The notes below the pieces were generated by a model. That model had not been told where the DNA came from. It saw only the letters and a list, made by a program, of their open reading frames with translations, and did no database searches. Made by a program: the position numbers and the translations under genes. From NCBI GenBank assembly GCA_027450145.1, contig DAIDKH010000033.1, positions 1 through 45,749 on the forward strand: a DNA stretch of 45,749 nt. The letters are read 5' to 3'. Origin of the DNA: Chthonomonadaceae bacterium. Its GTDB lineage: Bacteria > Armatimonadota > Chthonomonadetes > Chthonomonadales > Chthonomonadaceae. Shown piece after piece: positions 33,611 through 42,740 of the stretch (positions are counted from its first letter, which is position 1; each line of letters starts with the position of its first letter).

Positions 33611-36067
33611 CTAGTCGTCCGCGAGCACTGCAACTGCAACAAGTACCAGTTCCAATGGTACTTCATGTTCGATAGTTGCGACAGAAGTCCAAAATTCCTC
33701 GTCCTCAGTTTTTGCGTCAATCCTGCTCAGTTGAATTAGGTGGTGAATCGTGGCCCTAAAATCGCCCGATGTGTAGGCCTGAATTGCGTGACGCACCGAA
33801 ACGGTAGAGCCGGGACGGGCCTTTCCTGCCTCTTTTATCATTTTCACCACAATTGCATCACGATCCATATCTGCGGCGGAAATTAGCCTGTATGACGACT
33901 CACCGTGTTCTAGAACAGTTCCAAGTGAGTGCGCAATCTGACGACGACTGATAGCTGCGGTTGCGCCGCTTGTTGCAGTTACCAGGAATGGTACAGCCTG
34001 TCGGTCTCCAACTCGTGTCAATGCTGTTGCTGCTGCTGCCGCCATAACCTGGTCATTTCCCGAGGAGTTCAGCATTGAGCGTAGGATCTCGCGGGCTTCC
34101 GGAGCGCCAATCCTCCCAAGAGCCCGTACACACGCAACACAAATAGTGCGATTCTCGCGTGAACGCGCAATCAAATCGGTTAGAACTCCAACGGCTTTTG
34201 GGGAGCGCGTCCGTCCTAACGCGTCAGCTATATCCTCCTGCAAACCAGAGTCGGAAGTGCTATTGAGTTGTTCGATCAGCGCTGCTGCAGCATCTTCACC
34301 ACCCAGCGCACCCAGCGCACGAATAATTGCTTGTCGTTCCGCTCGCCTTAGTACTCGCGCTCCATCAGTCAATAACGCGATTAAGTGCGGCACTGCCCGC
34401 CTGTCACCCAGCACCCCGAGTGCCTCCGCCGCCTCAGTTGTAATAGAGGCAGCATCGTCCTGAGCAGCTTGCAGTAGCGGCTCGAGCGCAAGGCGATTGC
34501 CGATGTTGCCCAGTGCACGTGCCGCCTGTTCACGCACCTCAAGACTAGGGTCTTGCAATGCATTCACCAATTCACCCAGAGCAAGCGTTGTGGGCGACTC
34601 CGCAAGGGCCTCGGCCGCTCGAAGGCGCTGTGTCTGTTCAGAAGGCTTTTGAAGTTTGCGAATATGTCCCCAGTTGCGCGGTTTTGCCTGGCCAAGTTGC
34701 CTTATCACATCGCCGGCTGACTGAGCACCTACATCCTGAACTCCTGAGAGTAGCGGTATGGACACCAATCGCAAAATAGTGGTGAGAATAAATAGCACCT
34801 GGTAATTACCGATATCAATCCCGTGGATCATTATATGAAGCCCGGACATAAGGTGCATGAGATAACCGCCAACCAGAGGCGCAATTCCTGCCAGAAGGCC
34901 CGTCACAGCCGACATTGTAGCAACGTACACGGAGGTATTTTCGGGACTGCTGCAGCCAATGAGCAGATTAAATTGAGCTAATCCAACGACAGCCCAGAAA
35001 ATCCCGCTGCCAACGTTAATTTCCAGCAACCAGGCCGCCATTACTGCATTGTTACCGCGAACCGTAAATATCCATGAGATAGGGAGCGTGAGCACGCCCC
35101 ATGTGCCGATAGCAAGCAGCGGCTTGTTACCAAATTTATCCGCAAGGTAGCCCCAAAATGGCATGGAAACGAGTGCCGAAACGCCGGTGATAGCCGCAAG
35201 GACTTGCATCCAAAGGTAGTTGAGTTGTAATTCCTTTAGCGCGTAGACGGTGAAGAACGGTGCGGCGAGGTTTTGCCCCACGCCAAAAACGGCGTTAAAC
35301 AGCAATAGACGGCGAAATTTCACATCCGCAAACGGAGCCGCAAAATACGATCGTAGTCCGCGTGAAGAACCTGTATGCGATTCCTGAGCTCTAATACGCG
35401 GCGGTTCCGGTTGCAGCCATACCATGACACCGGAGACAATTCCTCCTATGACGCCCGTGCCGAAAAGGAACGCAAATCCAACAAAGCGCCATCCTGGCGT
35501 CTTTACGGCTTGATCTAATAATAGGGCTGCCGGTAACGAGATTACCATTCCTGTAATACCCGCAACCATATTCCGGTAACCAAAGTACCTACCGCGGTAG
35601 CCCACCGGAACAAGATCAGACATCCATGAACTCCACGCGGGCATTGGAATACTCGTAAGAACACTGGACGCCGTGAATAACAACAGAAAAATCGTTAGCG
35701 CTAAATTAAGTGGAAAAATAAATGGAAGTAAAAGAATAGGTAACCACAAAAGCCTTCCTGCCAGTGAGTAAATAACAATAAAGGGACGGCGTTGAGGTAG
35801 TGACTCCGTGGTATACGACGACAGCAGCTGAACCAAAGCTGCCAGTGTAGGTACCGCCGTTAATAGACCGATTGCAACGCTATCTGCACCCAGCCAAAGG
35901 GCAAATCCTGTTATAAAGGCACCGGAGGTAAGAGTGATCCATATGGTGGCAAATGCCCCATCCCAAACAGAAAAGCGCAGCCCTCGTATAACGTCGAGCC
36001 TGCTCAACGGTGCTGTGACTGATTGCGACGTTGGTGTGTCGCGCTGTCTTCGTGTTCCGATACGCAT
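33611..36067 (-). CDS. MFS transporter fused to HEAT repeats
   Basis: An 818-residue fusion. Residues about 30-440 are a 12-helix major facilitator (YRGRYFGYRNMVAGITGM; WGYLADKFGNKPLL; FWAVVGLAQFNLL). Residues about 470-720 hold about seven HEAT/PBS-lyase-type repeats, for example DPSLEVREQAARALGNIG, EAAEALGVLGDRRAVPHL and ACVRALGRIGAPEAREIL. A further 90 residues end the protein. The repeats would lie in the cytoplasm and may bind a protein partner or regulate transport. Transported solute unknown. Convergent with the glycoside hydrolase-like gene and divergent from the peroxiredoxin gene. Confidence 0.88.
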   Translation of the reverse strand: MRIGTRRQRDTPTSQSVTAPLSRLDVIRGLRFSVWDGAFATIWITLTSGAFITGFALWLGADSVAIGLLTAVPTLAALVQLLSSYTTESLPQRRPFIVIYSLAGRLLWLPILLLPFIFPLNLALTIFLLLFTASSVLTSIPMPAWSSWMSDLVPVGYRGRYFGYRNMVAGITGMVISLPAALLLDQAVKTPGWRFVGFAFLFGTGVIGGIVSGVMVWLQPEPPRIRAQESHTGSSRGLRSYFAAPFADVKFRRLLLFNAVFGVGQNLAAPFFTVYALKELQLNYLWMQVLAAITGVSALVSMPFWGYLADKFGNKPLLAIGTWGVLTLPISWIFTVRGNNAVMAAWLLEINVGSGIFWAVVGLAQFNLLIGCSSPENTSVYVATMSAVTGLLAGIAPLVGGYLMHLMSGLHIMIHGIDIGNYQVLFILTTILRLVSIPLLSGVQDVGAQSAGDVIRQLGQAKPRNWGHIRKLQKPSEQTQRLRAAEALAESPTTLALGELVNALQDPSLEVREQAARALGNIGNRLALEPLLQAAQDDAASITTEAAEALGVLGDRRAVPHLIALLTDGARVLRRAERQAIIRALGALGGEDAAAALIEQLNSTSDSGLQEDIADALGRTRSPKAVGVLTDLIARSRENRTICVACVRALGRIGAPEAREILRSMLNSSGNDQVMAAAAATALTRVGDRQAVPFLVTATSGATAAISRRQIAHSLGTVLEHGESSYRLISAADMDRDAIVVKMIKEAGKARPGSTVSVRHAIQAYTSGDFRATIHHLIQLSRIDAKTEDEEFWTSVATIEHEVPLELVLVAVAVLADD

Positions 36068-36213
36068 GAATTGTTACGGCCCTTGGAATTGCAACTGTGC
36101 GTAGCATTTTACCTTTAAAAACCGGTACAGTATCGGCAGGTTGTGGATGCCTATGACTGTTAACAAAATCATAATCTGCGGGCGATTGCCCTAGCACTAA
36201 GTAGGAGATAAAT

Positions 36214-36672
36214 ATGTTAGAGATCGGACAGCCTGCGCCGGCGTTTGTACTTCAGGATCAGAATGGTGACACGGTTGACCTCAAGCAGCTGAATGGGAAA
36301 ACCGTGGTGCTCTTCTTCTATCCCAGAGCAGATACACCGGGTTGTACTCGGGAGGCGTGCAGTTTTCGCGACACACTTTCTGCCTTTGATGAAAGCGTTA
36401 TTATACTGGGTATCAGCCCAGACACCGTAACGGACCAGAACAAGTTCGCAGGTAAGTTTGAACTGCCGTACCAATTGCTTGCTGACGAAAATCATGCCAC
36501 GGCGGAGGCGTACGGCGTGTGGGTGGAGAAGAACAATTACGGCAAAAAATACATGGGCGTCGATCGAACTACTTTCGTAATTGCTCCAGATGGCACTATT
36601 AAGCACATATTTAAGAAGGTAAAACCTGACGATCACGCTCGCCAGGTTCTAAACTACCTGCAGGCGAACTAG
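36214..36672 (+). CDS. bcp: thioredoxin-dependent peroxiredoxin, Bcp/PrxQ type
   Basis: A 152-residue peroxiredoxin. The peroxidatic Cys is in the TPGCTREACSF motif, with the resolving Cys five residues later as in PrxQ/Bcp. FFYPRADTPGCT and DRTTFVIAPDG are diagnostic. Reduces hydroperoxides with thioredoxin in the cytoplasm. AGGAGA lies 6 bases before the ATG. Ends at a strong bidirectional terminator. Confidence 0.96.
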   Translation: MLEIGQPAPAFVLQDQNGDTVDLKQLNGKTVVLFFYPRADTPGCTREACSFRDTLSAFDESVIILGISPDTVTDQNKFAGKFELPYQLLADENHATAEAYGVWVEKNNYGKKYMGVDRTTFVIAPDGTIKHIFKKVKPDDHARQVLNYLQAN

Positions 36673-36678
36673 TTTCAC

Positions 36679-36729
36679 AACCATGTGCGCGTGGCGTATG
36701 GCGGCGTACCAAGCTACGCGCACATGGTT
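36679..36729. terminator. bidirectional Rho-independent terminator
   Basis: AACCATGTGCGCGT at 36679-36692 is perfectly repeated in inverted form as ACGCGCACATGGTT ending at 36729, with further pairing after one mismatch. It stands exactly between the convergent bcp and yeiH-like genes, and on the plus strand is followed by TTTAATCTATTTT. Confidence 0.9.
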
Positions 36730-36733
36730 TAAT

Positions 36734-37738
36734 CTATTTTAAGAAGTGCGTGATCACAAATAGACTTGTTGAACTGATGCACGCCCACAACACAATTCCC
36801 TGTGCCATTGGTCGCCACCCTACCGTGCGCAAAGTGCGACGTGTGATGGAAGCCCCAACCAGAAATAGTGTAAGCGTTAGTCCAATGCCTGCGGTTTGAG
36901 CGATCTCAGGTGTGTAGGTTTGAATTGCCGGTACAAATGTTCTCAGTATAGAGGCCACCACGAACAACCCGATAAACCAAGGTACGGTAATTGGCCTTGA
37001 ACGCGTTTGTGGCGCAGGGTTTTGCGAGGCAAAGATCCTTGCCGCTGCCATCGCGACTGGTACTATCCATAAGGCTCGGGATAGCTTGACAGCCGTCGCA
37101 GTTTGTAGTGCGGTGAGTCCATATCGAGATGCTGCGCCTACAACCGACGAGATATCATGAATCGAAATCCCTGCCCAAACCCCAAACTGAGTTTGAGAAA
37201 GATGAAGCGTGTGCCCTACTAGTGGAAACGAATAAAGTGCTACAGCGTTGAGGAGGAAGACTGTTCCCATGGCAACGGAGATATCACTCTCGCCGGCCTC
37301 AATGACCGTCCCCACAGCAGCGATGGCAGAACCACCGCAAATCGCCGTCCCTGCGGAGATAAGCGCCGAGGTCTTTGGACTAATCCTCAGCAGCACACCT
37401 GTTACCCACCCCAACACCAATGTTCCACCAATAGTGACGGCAGCAAATAAAAATCCGCTCTCACCTGCACGAACGACTGCAGCAAGGTCCATGCTGAAAC
37501 CCAGCAGCACCACCGATGCCTTTAGCAGGAACTGTGCCGCCCTATGGGATAGACGATGAACCGGATTGTCGATTGTAAGTGCCAAGGTCATCCCCGCAGC
37601 GAGCGCTATCGGTGGCGATGCGAATCCCAGCACGCAGGCCAAAATGCAGCCTGTAAATGCGCTTACCTGACCAATTTTGCGCCAATTGAACCGATGTGCC
37701 TTCGTTGCACCAACTATTGATAATTGTATACTTTCCAT
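36734..37738 (-). CDS. yeiH: YeiH/UPF0324-family putative exporter
   Basis: A 334-residue membrane protein with about ten TM segments. Family signatures: IDNPVHRLSHRAAQFLLKASVVLLGFSM, ISAGTAICGGSAIAAVGTVIEA, FGVWAGISIHDISSVVGAASRYG and VKLSRALWIVPVAM. The family is annotated as putative sulfate exporter on weak grounds. ATG with GAGG elements upstream was chosen; a GTG seven codons earlier is possible. Divergent from a LysR regulator, the same arrangement as yeiH/yeiE in E. coli. Confidence 0.9.
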   Translation of the reverse strand: MESIQLSIVGATKAHRFNWRKIGQVSAFTGCILACVLGFASPPIALAAGMTLALTIDNPVHRLSHRAAQFLLKASVVLLGFSMDLAAVVRAGESGFLFAAVTIGGTLVLGWVTGVLLRISPKTSALISAGTAICGGSAIAAVGTVIEAGESDISVAMGTVFLLNAVALYSFPLVGHTLHLSQTQFGVWAGISIHDISSVVGAASRYGLTALQTATAVKLSRALWIVPVAMAAARIFASQNPAPQTRSRPITVPWFIGLFVVASILRTFVPAIQTYTPEIAQTAGIGLTLTLFLVGASITRRTLRTVGWRPMAQGIVLWACISSTSLFVITHFLK

Positions 37739-37788
37739 TTCCTCGTTATCCTCTACCACGATTAGTGGCTATAGGATACAGGCGTCTG

Positions 37789-37828
37789 TGATATAATGCA
37801 AATAGATAATTTATATAGAAAGCATAAT
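37789..37828 (+). promoter_or_regulatory. extended -10 promoter and possible operator of the LysR gene
   Basis: TGATATAAT at 37789-37797 is an extended -10 (TGn plus consensus TATAAT); no good -35 is visible. An imperfect inverted repeat, ATAATGC (37793-37799) and GCATAAT (37822-37828), overlaps the -10 and ends just before the GTG start, in an AT-rich stretch. That is a plausible autoregulatory LysR-type site (inference). Confidence 0.55.
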
Positions 37829-37832
37829 TACA

Positions 37833-38732
37833 GTGTATACCATTAATCCACATCACCTTGTCATCTTCCAAGCCATTGCCGAATCTGGTTCAGTTAGCCG
37901 CGGCGCAGAGCGTGTTTTCATTAGCCAGCCTGCAGCCTCGGCTCAACTGAGAGATTTAGAAAGGGAAATAGGCTTGCCACTCTTCCACCGGCTGCCCCGC
38001 GGAGTCGCGCTAACACAAGCCGGCGAAATGCTCTACGAACACACAAGGAAATCTCAGTCGGACCTTAAACAGACGCTCAGGGCCCTGTACGACCTACAAG
38101 GCTTACAGCGCGGCCAGTTATCAATTGGTGCGAGTTTAACCACCGGCAATTACTATCTGCCGCAGGTCGCCGCGCGTTTCAGTGCGCGCTATCCCAACAT
38201 CCACTTGGATATGACCATAGCGAATAGCGCATCGGTGTGTACTGGGGTATTGGAGGGGCGATTCGAGGTCGGCTTTACAGAGGGTGAGGCACCTGGCGAC
38301 GACCTGTACTACGAGGCGGTGTATGTGGAGCACCTCTGCATAATCGCTTCACCGTCAAACGAGATCAACAAACTTCGAGCAGCCACCCCGCAGGATTTGG
38401 ACCGTTTAAAGTGGATAGTTCGCGAGGCAGGTTCGGGTACACGTGCCGTTGTGGAAAATTCATTTGCCTCCATCAGTGTGAAAATGCAGATTGCGCTTAC
38501 TTTAGGCAGTACAGAAGCCATTAAACGTGCCGTAGGCGCTAGCGACCTCGTAGCGGTAGTCTCACGGGCGGCTGCGGCACCGGAACTAGAGGCAGGAATG
38601 TTGCGGGAAGTTGCGTGTTCGAACCTATCGCTGTCAAGGACGTTTTGGCTTGTCCTCTCGGAAACGTGGAAACCAGGGCCTGCAGCACAAATATTCGCCT
38701 CGGCGGTACGCGAAGCGTGGGTAGTTGCCTAA
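37833..38732 (+). CDS. LysR-family transcriptional regulator (YeiE/CysL-like)
   Basis: A 299-residue regulator: winged helix-turn-helix (HLVIFQAIAESGSVSRGAERVFISQPAASAQLRDLEREIGLPLFHRLPRG) followed by a substrate-binding-type effector domain from about residue 90 (LSIGASLTTGNYYLPQVAARFSARYP; WIVREAGSGTRAVVE). This fits the YeiE/CysL subgroup, which commonly sits opposite yeiH. Start GTG; a consensus -10 lies 36 bases upstream. Probably controls the divergent exporter gene and itself. Confidence 0.92.
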   Translation: MYTINPHHLVIFQAIAESGSVSRGAERVFISQPAASAQLRDLEREIGLPLFHRLPRGVALTQAGEMLYEHTRKSQSDLKQTLRALYDLQGLQRGQLSIGASLTTGNYYLPQVAARFSARYPNIHLDMTIANSASVCTGVLEGRFEVGFTEGEAPGDDLYYEAVYVEHLCIIASPSNEINKLRAATPQDLDRLKWIVREAGSGTRAVVENSFASISVKMQIALTLGSTEAIKRAVGASDLVAVVSRAAAAPELEAGMLREVACSNLSLSRTFWLVLSETWKPGPAAQIFASAVREAWVVA

Positions 38733-38778
38733 CCACCCAGATACGCGACCACTCGCATTGGCTACATTTACGATGCCC

Positions 38779-38808
38779 TTGACGACCGAACGTTGAAAGG
38801 AGTACAAT
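38779..38808 (+). promoter_or_regulatory. sigma-70-type promoter of tRNA-Val
   Basis: TTGACG (38779-38784), an 18-base spacer and TACAAT (38803-38808) form a near-consensus housekeeping promoter, with the mature tRNA beginning 25 bases after the -10 element. Confidence 0.8.
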
Positions 38809-38833
38809 CTGCCCGTAGATTGCGACCTCAATT

Positions 38834-38905
38834 GGGCGGTTGGCTCAGTGGTAGAGCACTTCGTTCACACCGAAGGGGTCGGGGGTTCGAATCCCTCACC
38901 GCCCA
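38834..38905 (+). tRNA. tRNA-Val (anticodon CAC)
   Basis: A full cloverleaf: acceptor GGGCGGT/ACCGCCC, D-arm GCTC/GAGC, anticodon stem CTTCG/CGAAG with loop TTCACAC (anticodon CAC, valine GUG), T-arm GGGGG-TTCGAAT-CCCTC with one G-T pair, and discriminator A at 38905. The 3' CCA is not encoded. It stands alone between the LysR gene and a ThuA gene, with its own promoter. Confidence 0.95.
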
Positions 38906-39121
38906 TTGCTTCCATTATTGGCACGACTTACTTCGCGTTAATCGTGCTGCCACGATTAGAATGTAATCTAAGTACCTCGATTCCTTACGGAGCCGACCTG
39001 TCCACCTCGCCAGCAATACGGCAGTAACATTAGCAACTCGTCCTCTCACCCAAATCAACACTTTCAACTTTTGAATTTGCCGAGACTGCTGTCCGTTTCC
39101 TGATAATTTTCTCAGGTTTAG

Positions 39122-39130
39122 TGATACAAT
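39122..39130 (+). promoter_or_regulatory. possible extended -10 promoter of the ThuA-domain gene
   Basis: TGATACAAT has the TGn plus TACAAT layout 34 bases before the GTG start of the ThuA-domain gene; the -35 is weak. The preceding stretch 38906-39120 has no gene. Confidence 0.45.
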
Positions 39131-39163
39131 CATACTACTATTCGGGCGGCGAGGTGGAAACAG

Positions 39164-40072
39164 GTGCACATTCGCAGAGTCAACCAAATCTGTTCACTGA
39201 TGGTTTTATTAAGCCTACTGCTACTACCTTCCCATGCGTGTTTTGCAGGCCGGCGTGCGTCGAAGTTAAAGCATGTGCTTGTAGTCACTGTGACTTTGGG
39301 CTTTCGTCATGACAGTATTCCGACTGCTGAGCAAACAATACAGCGCTTGGGCGAGAAGACTGGATTGTGGTCAACCGACTTCGTACGAACAACCGCTGAG
39401 ATGCAAACGATGATGTCTGATACTGCACTACAGAAATACGATGCGGTCATCTTTGCAAACACCACGGGTGTGCTTCCGCTACCCGATCCTAATGGCTTCC
39501 TGGCATACATCCGGGCAGGGCACGGGTTCATAGCCATGCATGCGGGATCTGACACATTCCATCAATGGCCCGGTCAAAAATCAGGTGTTTCCATGTATGC
39601 CCAGATGCTCGGCGGGGAGTTCAGAATCCACCACAACCAGTGCGCAGTGCGACTGCAGTACGGCGATCCGCATTTTCCAGCTATTGCCCCCCTTCTTCGG
39701 CACGCTTCTAAACCTAGTTCCGCACAATTGGCGTCAGTAGATGCAGGGGGTCCAAGTATTGCGACACGTAATGCCTGGCACATCTTTGACGAGATCTATC
39801 TCTTTAAAAACTTCAACCCACAACGCGTGCATCTGCTGTTGTATTCCATCGTCCATCCCAACGATGGCTCAGCTAATGCCGAGCATCCGGGTCTTTACCC
39901 AATTTCATGGTGTCGCATGTACGGGCATGGTAGAGTTTTCTACACAGCCCTGGGGCACCGCAAGCGTACCTGGAATGACCCGCTCTATCAGCAGCATATA
40001 CTTGGAGGTATTAAGTGGGCTCTGGGGCTTTCCAGGGGCAATGCTAGGCCCGGTAACAGCAAGGCAAATTAA
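39164..40072 (+). CDS. secreted ThuA-domain protein
   Basis: A 302-residue protein with signal peptide (ICSLMVLLSLLLLPSHACFAG) and a ThuA-like glutamine-amidotransferase-fold domain: HVLVVTVTLGFRHDSIPTAE, YDAVIFANTTGVLPLP, GHGFIAMHAGSDTFHQWP, GGEFRIHHNQC and GRVFYTALGHRKRTWNDP. ThuA domains occur in sugar-utilisation proteins, often in bacteria degrading plant polymers; the reaction is not settled. GTG start with GAGG upstream. The next gene, a deacetylase, begins 30 bases downstream. Confidence 0.88.
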   Translation: MHIRRVNQICSLMVLLSLLLLPSHACFAGRRASKLKHVLVVTVTLGFRHDSIPTAEQTIQRLGEKTGLWSTDFVRTTAEMQTMMSDTALQKYDAVIFANTTGVLPLPDPNGFLAYIRAGHGFIAMHAGSDTFHQWPGQKSGVSMYAQMLGGEFRIHHNQCAVRLQYGDPHFPAIAPLLRHASKPSSAQLASVDAGGPSIATRNAWHIFDEIYLFKNFNPQRVHLLLYSIVHPNDGSANAEHPGLYPISWCRMYGHGRVFYTALGHRKRTWNDPLYQQHILGGIKWALGLSRGNARPGNSKAN

Positions 40073-40101
40073 CCAAGCAGAAACAAGGATTCGGTGAATA
40101 A

Positions 40102-41154
40102 GTGATTACCACTGTTTATGACAAATCGAAATTGTTCGGCGGTGCTGTAGCCATTGCAGCCGTGATAGCGTTCCTTGGGATCAATGGCCGTGCAGGAGCA
40201 GCATCACCACGCATAGCTGCGGCCCCAGGCAATCAAAGTGCAGTTCCTAAGGGGTCTAAACTGTCGGGAGCAATGTTGCATCGCTTACATCCTAATGAGA
40301 TTGGCGATGTACTAATTCTAGAATATCACAACATCCTACCGCATCCAGACAATCCGTACACTAGCTCACCTGCCCAGTTTCACAGCGTAATGACTTTACT
40401 CTATAGTTTGCACTACCGGCCTGTTAGTATGTCGTCGTACCTCAACAATACTATAAACATACCTGCAGGAGATTCGCCAGTAGTTTACACATTTGATGAT
40501 GCTGACGAGTCACAATACCGTATTCTGCCAAATGGGAAGGTAGACCCTAATTGTGCGGTAGGTATGATGATCGCTTTTAATAAGCTTCATCCCGACTGGC
40601 ACCTTCGCGGAACGTTCTTCGTCCTGCCACGAGATGCTTTTGGTCAACATTCCCTTAGAGCACAGAAACTCAAAAGCCTTATAAAAATGGGTTTTGAAAT
40701 TGGGAATCACACGGTGACGCACCCTCAACTAAGCAAGTTGAGCAACACTCAAGTACAATGGCAAATAGCAGAATGTGACCATTTAATTGATGAGTTAGTT
40801 CCGGGAACCAAGGTTAACACCATGGCGTTGCCATATGGCATCTCTCCACGGGACCGGGTTTTGGCCCTACGTGGAAGTTATGGTTCACTTCACTATCAAA
40901 ACCGCGCGGTACTCCTGGCCGGCGCAGATCCTGCACCGGCAGTGATAAGCAAAAAATTCAATGCGCTGCGCGTACCGCGCGTTCAGCCGGTCATGGGTGT
41001 TTGCGGTCTCTACTTTTGGCTCAAATTTCTCAAGCACCATTCTTATGAGCAATTCATAAGTGATGGCATTGCCAACCAGACCACCGTTCCCCGTCGCTAC
41101 GCCCATTTAGTAAATAAGGAACGGCTCAATGGCTCGAAGTTGGTAATCTATTAA
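40102..41154 (+). CDS. secreted polysaccharide deacetylase (NodB/CE4 family)
   Basis: A 350-residue protein with an N-terminal hydrophobic export segment (GGAVAIAAVIAFLGING). The NodB domain shows motif 1 VYTFDDADE (usual TFDDG-like Asp pair), motif 2 IGNHTVTHPQLS with the two metal-binding His, and TMALPYGISPRD as a motif-3 equivalent. It would remove acetyl groups from extracellular or wall polysaccharide. Start is GTG. Probably co-transcribed with the ThuA-domain gene. Confidence 0.88.
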   Translation: MITTVYDKSKLFGGAVAIAAVIAFLGINGRAGAASPRIAAAPGNQSAVPKGSKLSGAMLHRLHPNEIGDVLILEYHNILPHPDNPYTSSPAQFHSVMTLLYSLHYRPVSMSSYLNNTINIPAGDSPVVYTFDDADESQYRILPNGKVDPNCAVGMMIAFNKLHPDWHLRGTFFVLPRDAFGQHSLRAQKLKSLIKMGFEIGNHTVTHPQLSKLSNTQVQWQIAECDHLIDELVPGTKVNTMALPYGISPRDRVLALRGSYGSLHYQNRAVLLAGADPAPAVISKKFNALRVPRVQPVMGVCGLYFWLKFLKHHSYEQFISDGIANQTTVPRRYAHLVNKERLNGSKLVIY

Positions 41155-41190
41155 CTACCAAGAAATGAACACCCGCAGTGACGCCTGGCG

Positions 41191-42567
41191 CTATGCAGCC
41201 AGGCGCCCATTCTGATAGCTATACTCATCGGTAACGCGTGCCATTGCAGCTGCCGTAATACTATTCGATGACATACCGTCCTGTGGATAGATAGCCGCAC
41301 CGAAGTACCACTCTATTCGAGCTCCATTGTTTGCGGTACGAATGTGTTTGAGTTCCTCTGGAAGCGTACTCTTCAGCCTGTCCACCACAATTTTTACGTG
41401 TTCACCCGTATATGGCAGTATCATGGCGAGATGATCGTTTGAGTACCTCGTAAGTATATCACTGCGGCGCACATTGTCGCGAATTACTTTCACCGTTGTT
41501 CTGAGTATTTCATCCGATTTTAGCGTACCAGAGGAGGCGGTATAGGCTGCCAGCCCCGAAATGTGTATGAACATTACCGCAACATTGGTCTCCAACCGGC
41601 CAGCGCGCAGCATCTCCTCTTCCAACCGCTGCCCAAAATATCCCTTCGTATAGAGGCGAGTGAGTTCGTCAACCAGGGCCTCACTATGAAAATCCGGGGT
41701 GAGCAGTCCTTTTTTACGCAATCCACTAAGCTGAGCCTGCGCATCCTTGAGTTCTTCCGTATTCAGGATTTTGCGCATCTTCTTAGCCGAATTTCTTAGG
41801 ATATGAGATACGTAATTGCAGGAGATGCCTAACTTTGCAGCAATTTCTGTCTGGTTACGATCCTGGAAGTAGAATTCCGAGATCACCTGCTGTTCCAAAG
41901 GCTTCAGATTGTCGATTGCGGCTTCAAGTACAAGACGCTCGTCTAATGGTACTTCAAAGCTGGTAACAAAATCGCGCGAAGTTTGCCTCTCAAGATCGAT
42001 CGCGCCATTGTTGTCGTCGTCCTGATCTTGGCCACCATCCATCGAGGTAACCTTGAATACCTCCCGATTGGTTACCACCTCGGCGACCGCGTCCTCAGTC
42101 ATGCCCATTGCTGCGGCAATCTCGCTCTGCGTTGGCTGGCGCTGCAAATCTTGGGCTAGCTGCTCTGTACGTCGCACTATTCGCTGATTAAGCTCTTGAA
42201 GCCATGCCGGCTCCTTAATGATCTTGCCACGATCGCGTAGATAGTGCTTAATCTGCCCAATTACAAAGTGTGTCGCATATGTCGAAAATTTCACATTTTT
42301 ACTAATGTCATAAAGTTCGATTGCGGTGATGAGTCCAATGTAACCTTCCTGCGCCAAGTCATCTGCTGGTTCACCACACGTGGCATACCGTCGTGCGATA
42401 CTTTCGACCAGGGCAGTAAACTGCGCTACAATGCGGTCGCGGTATAAATTGTCCTTACTTTCCCGATAGGACATCAGAAGCTGCAGGACATCCTCTTCTG
42501 AACGACGACCGGGCATAGATGCCTTGTCCTCAGAGCCGTTTATCGGATTTTGATAGCCTGTCGCCAT
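41191..42567 (-). CDS. sigma-70-family factor fused to a degenerate GGDEF domain
   Basis: A 458-residue fusion. Residues about 48-118 are sigma region 2 (VESIARRYATCGEPADDLAQEGYIGL; FSTYATHFVIGQIKHYLRDR), 123-195 region 3, 213-268 region 4 with helix-turn-helix NQTEIAAKLGISCNYVSHILR: a group-3 type (SigB/SigF/WhiG-like) factor. A linker leads to a GGDEF-like domain at 296-448 (LVDELTRLYTKGYFGQRLEEEM). The GGDEF motif is replaced by SNDHL in TRYSNDHLAMILP and the upstream metal Asp pair by HIS, so it should be catalytically inactive. ATG has AGGAA 4-5 bases upstream; a GTG seven codons earlier is possible. Confidence 0.92.
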   Translation of the reverse strand: MATGYQNPINGSEDKASMPGRRSEEDVLQLLMSYRESKDNLYRDRIVAQFTALVESIARRYATCGEPADDLAQEGYIGLITAIELYDISKNVKFSTYATHFVIGQIKHYLRDRGKIIKEPAWLQELNQRIVRRTEQLAQDLQRQPTQSEIAAAMGMTEDAVAEVVTNREVFKVTSMDGGQDQDDDNNGAIDLERQTSRDFVTSFEVPLDERLVLEAAIDNLKPLEQQVISEFYFQDRNQTEIAAKLGISCNYVSHILRNSAKKMRKILNTEELKDAQAQLSGLRKKGLLTPDFHSEALVDELTRLYTKGYFGQRLEEEMLRAGRLETNVAVMFIHISGLAAYTASSGTLKSDEILRTTVKVIRDNVRRSDILTRYSNDHLAMILPYTGEHVKIVVDRLKSTLPEELKHIRTANNGARIEWYFGAAIYPQDGMSSNSITAAAMARVTDEYSYQNGRLAA

Positions 42568-42740
42568 ATATTTCCTGTTCAACTGCACGTCGTTCCCATC
42601 GTACGCGAGCAGATGATTCTATCCTTTTAAGAAGTCGTTGTACAGTCCGGTAAAAATGAACGGTTTGATTATTGACTGAAAATGACCATTCCTGTAGTTA
42701 TACTAGCCCCTGAAAAAGATACGGTGATTTTAGCAGGCGA

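Noticed and set aside
41182-41205. CGCCTGGC/GCCAGGCG hairpin at the end of the sigma-GGDEF gene
   Set aside because: The stem is perfect but there is no T-run on either side and it includes the stop codon in its loop; not enough for a terminator call.
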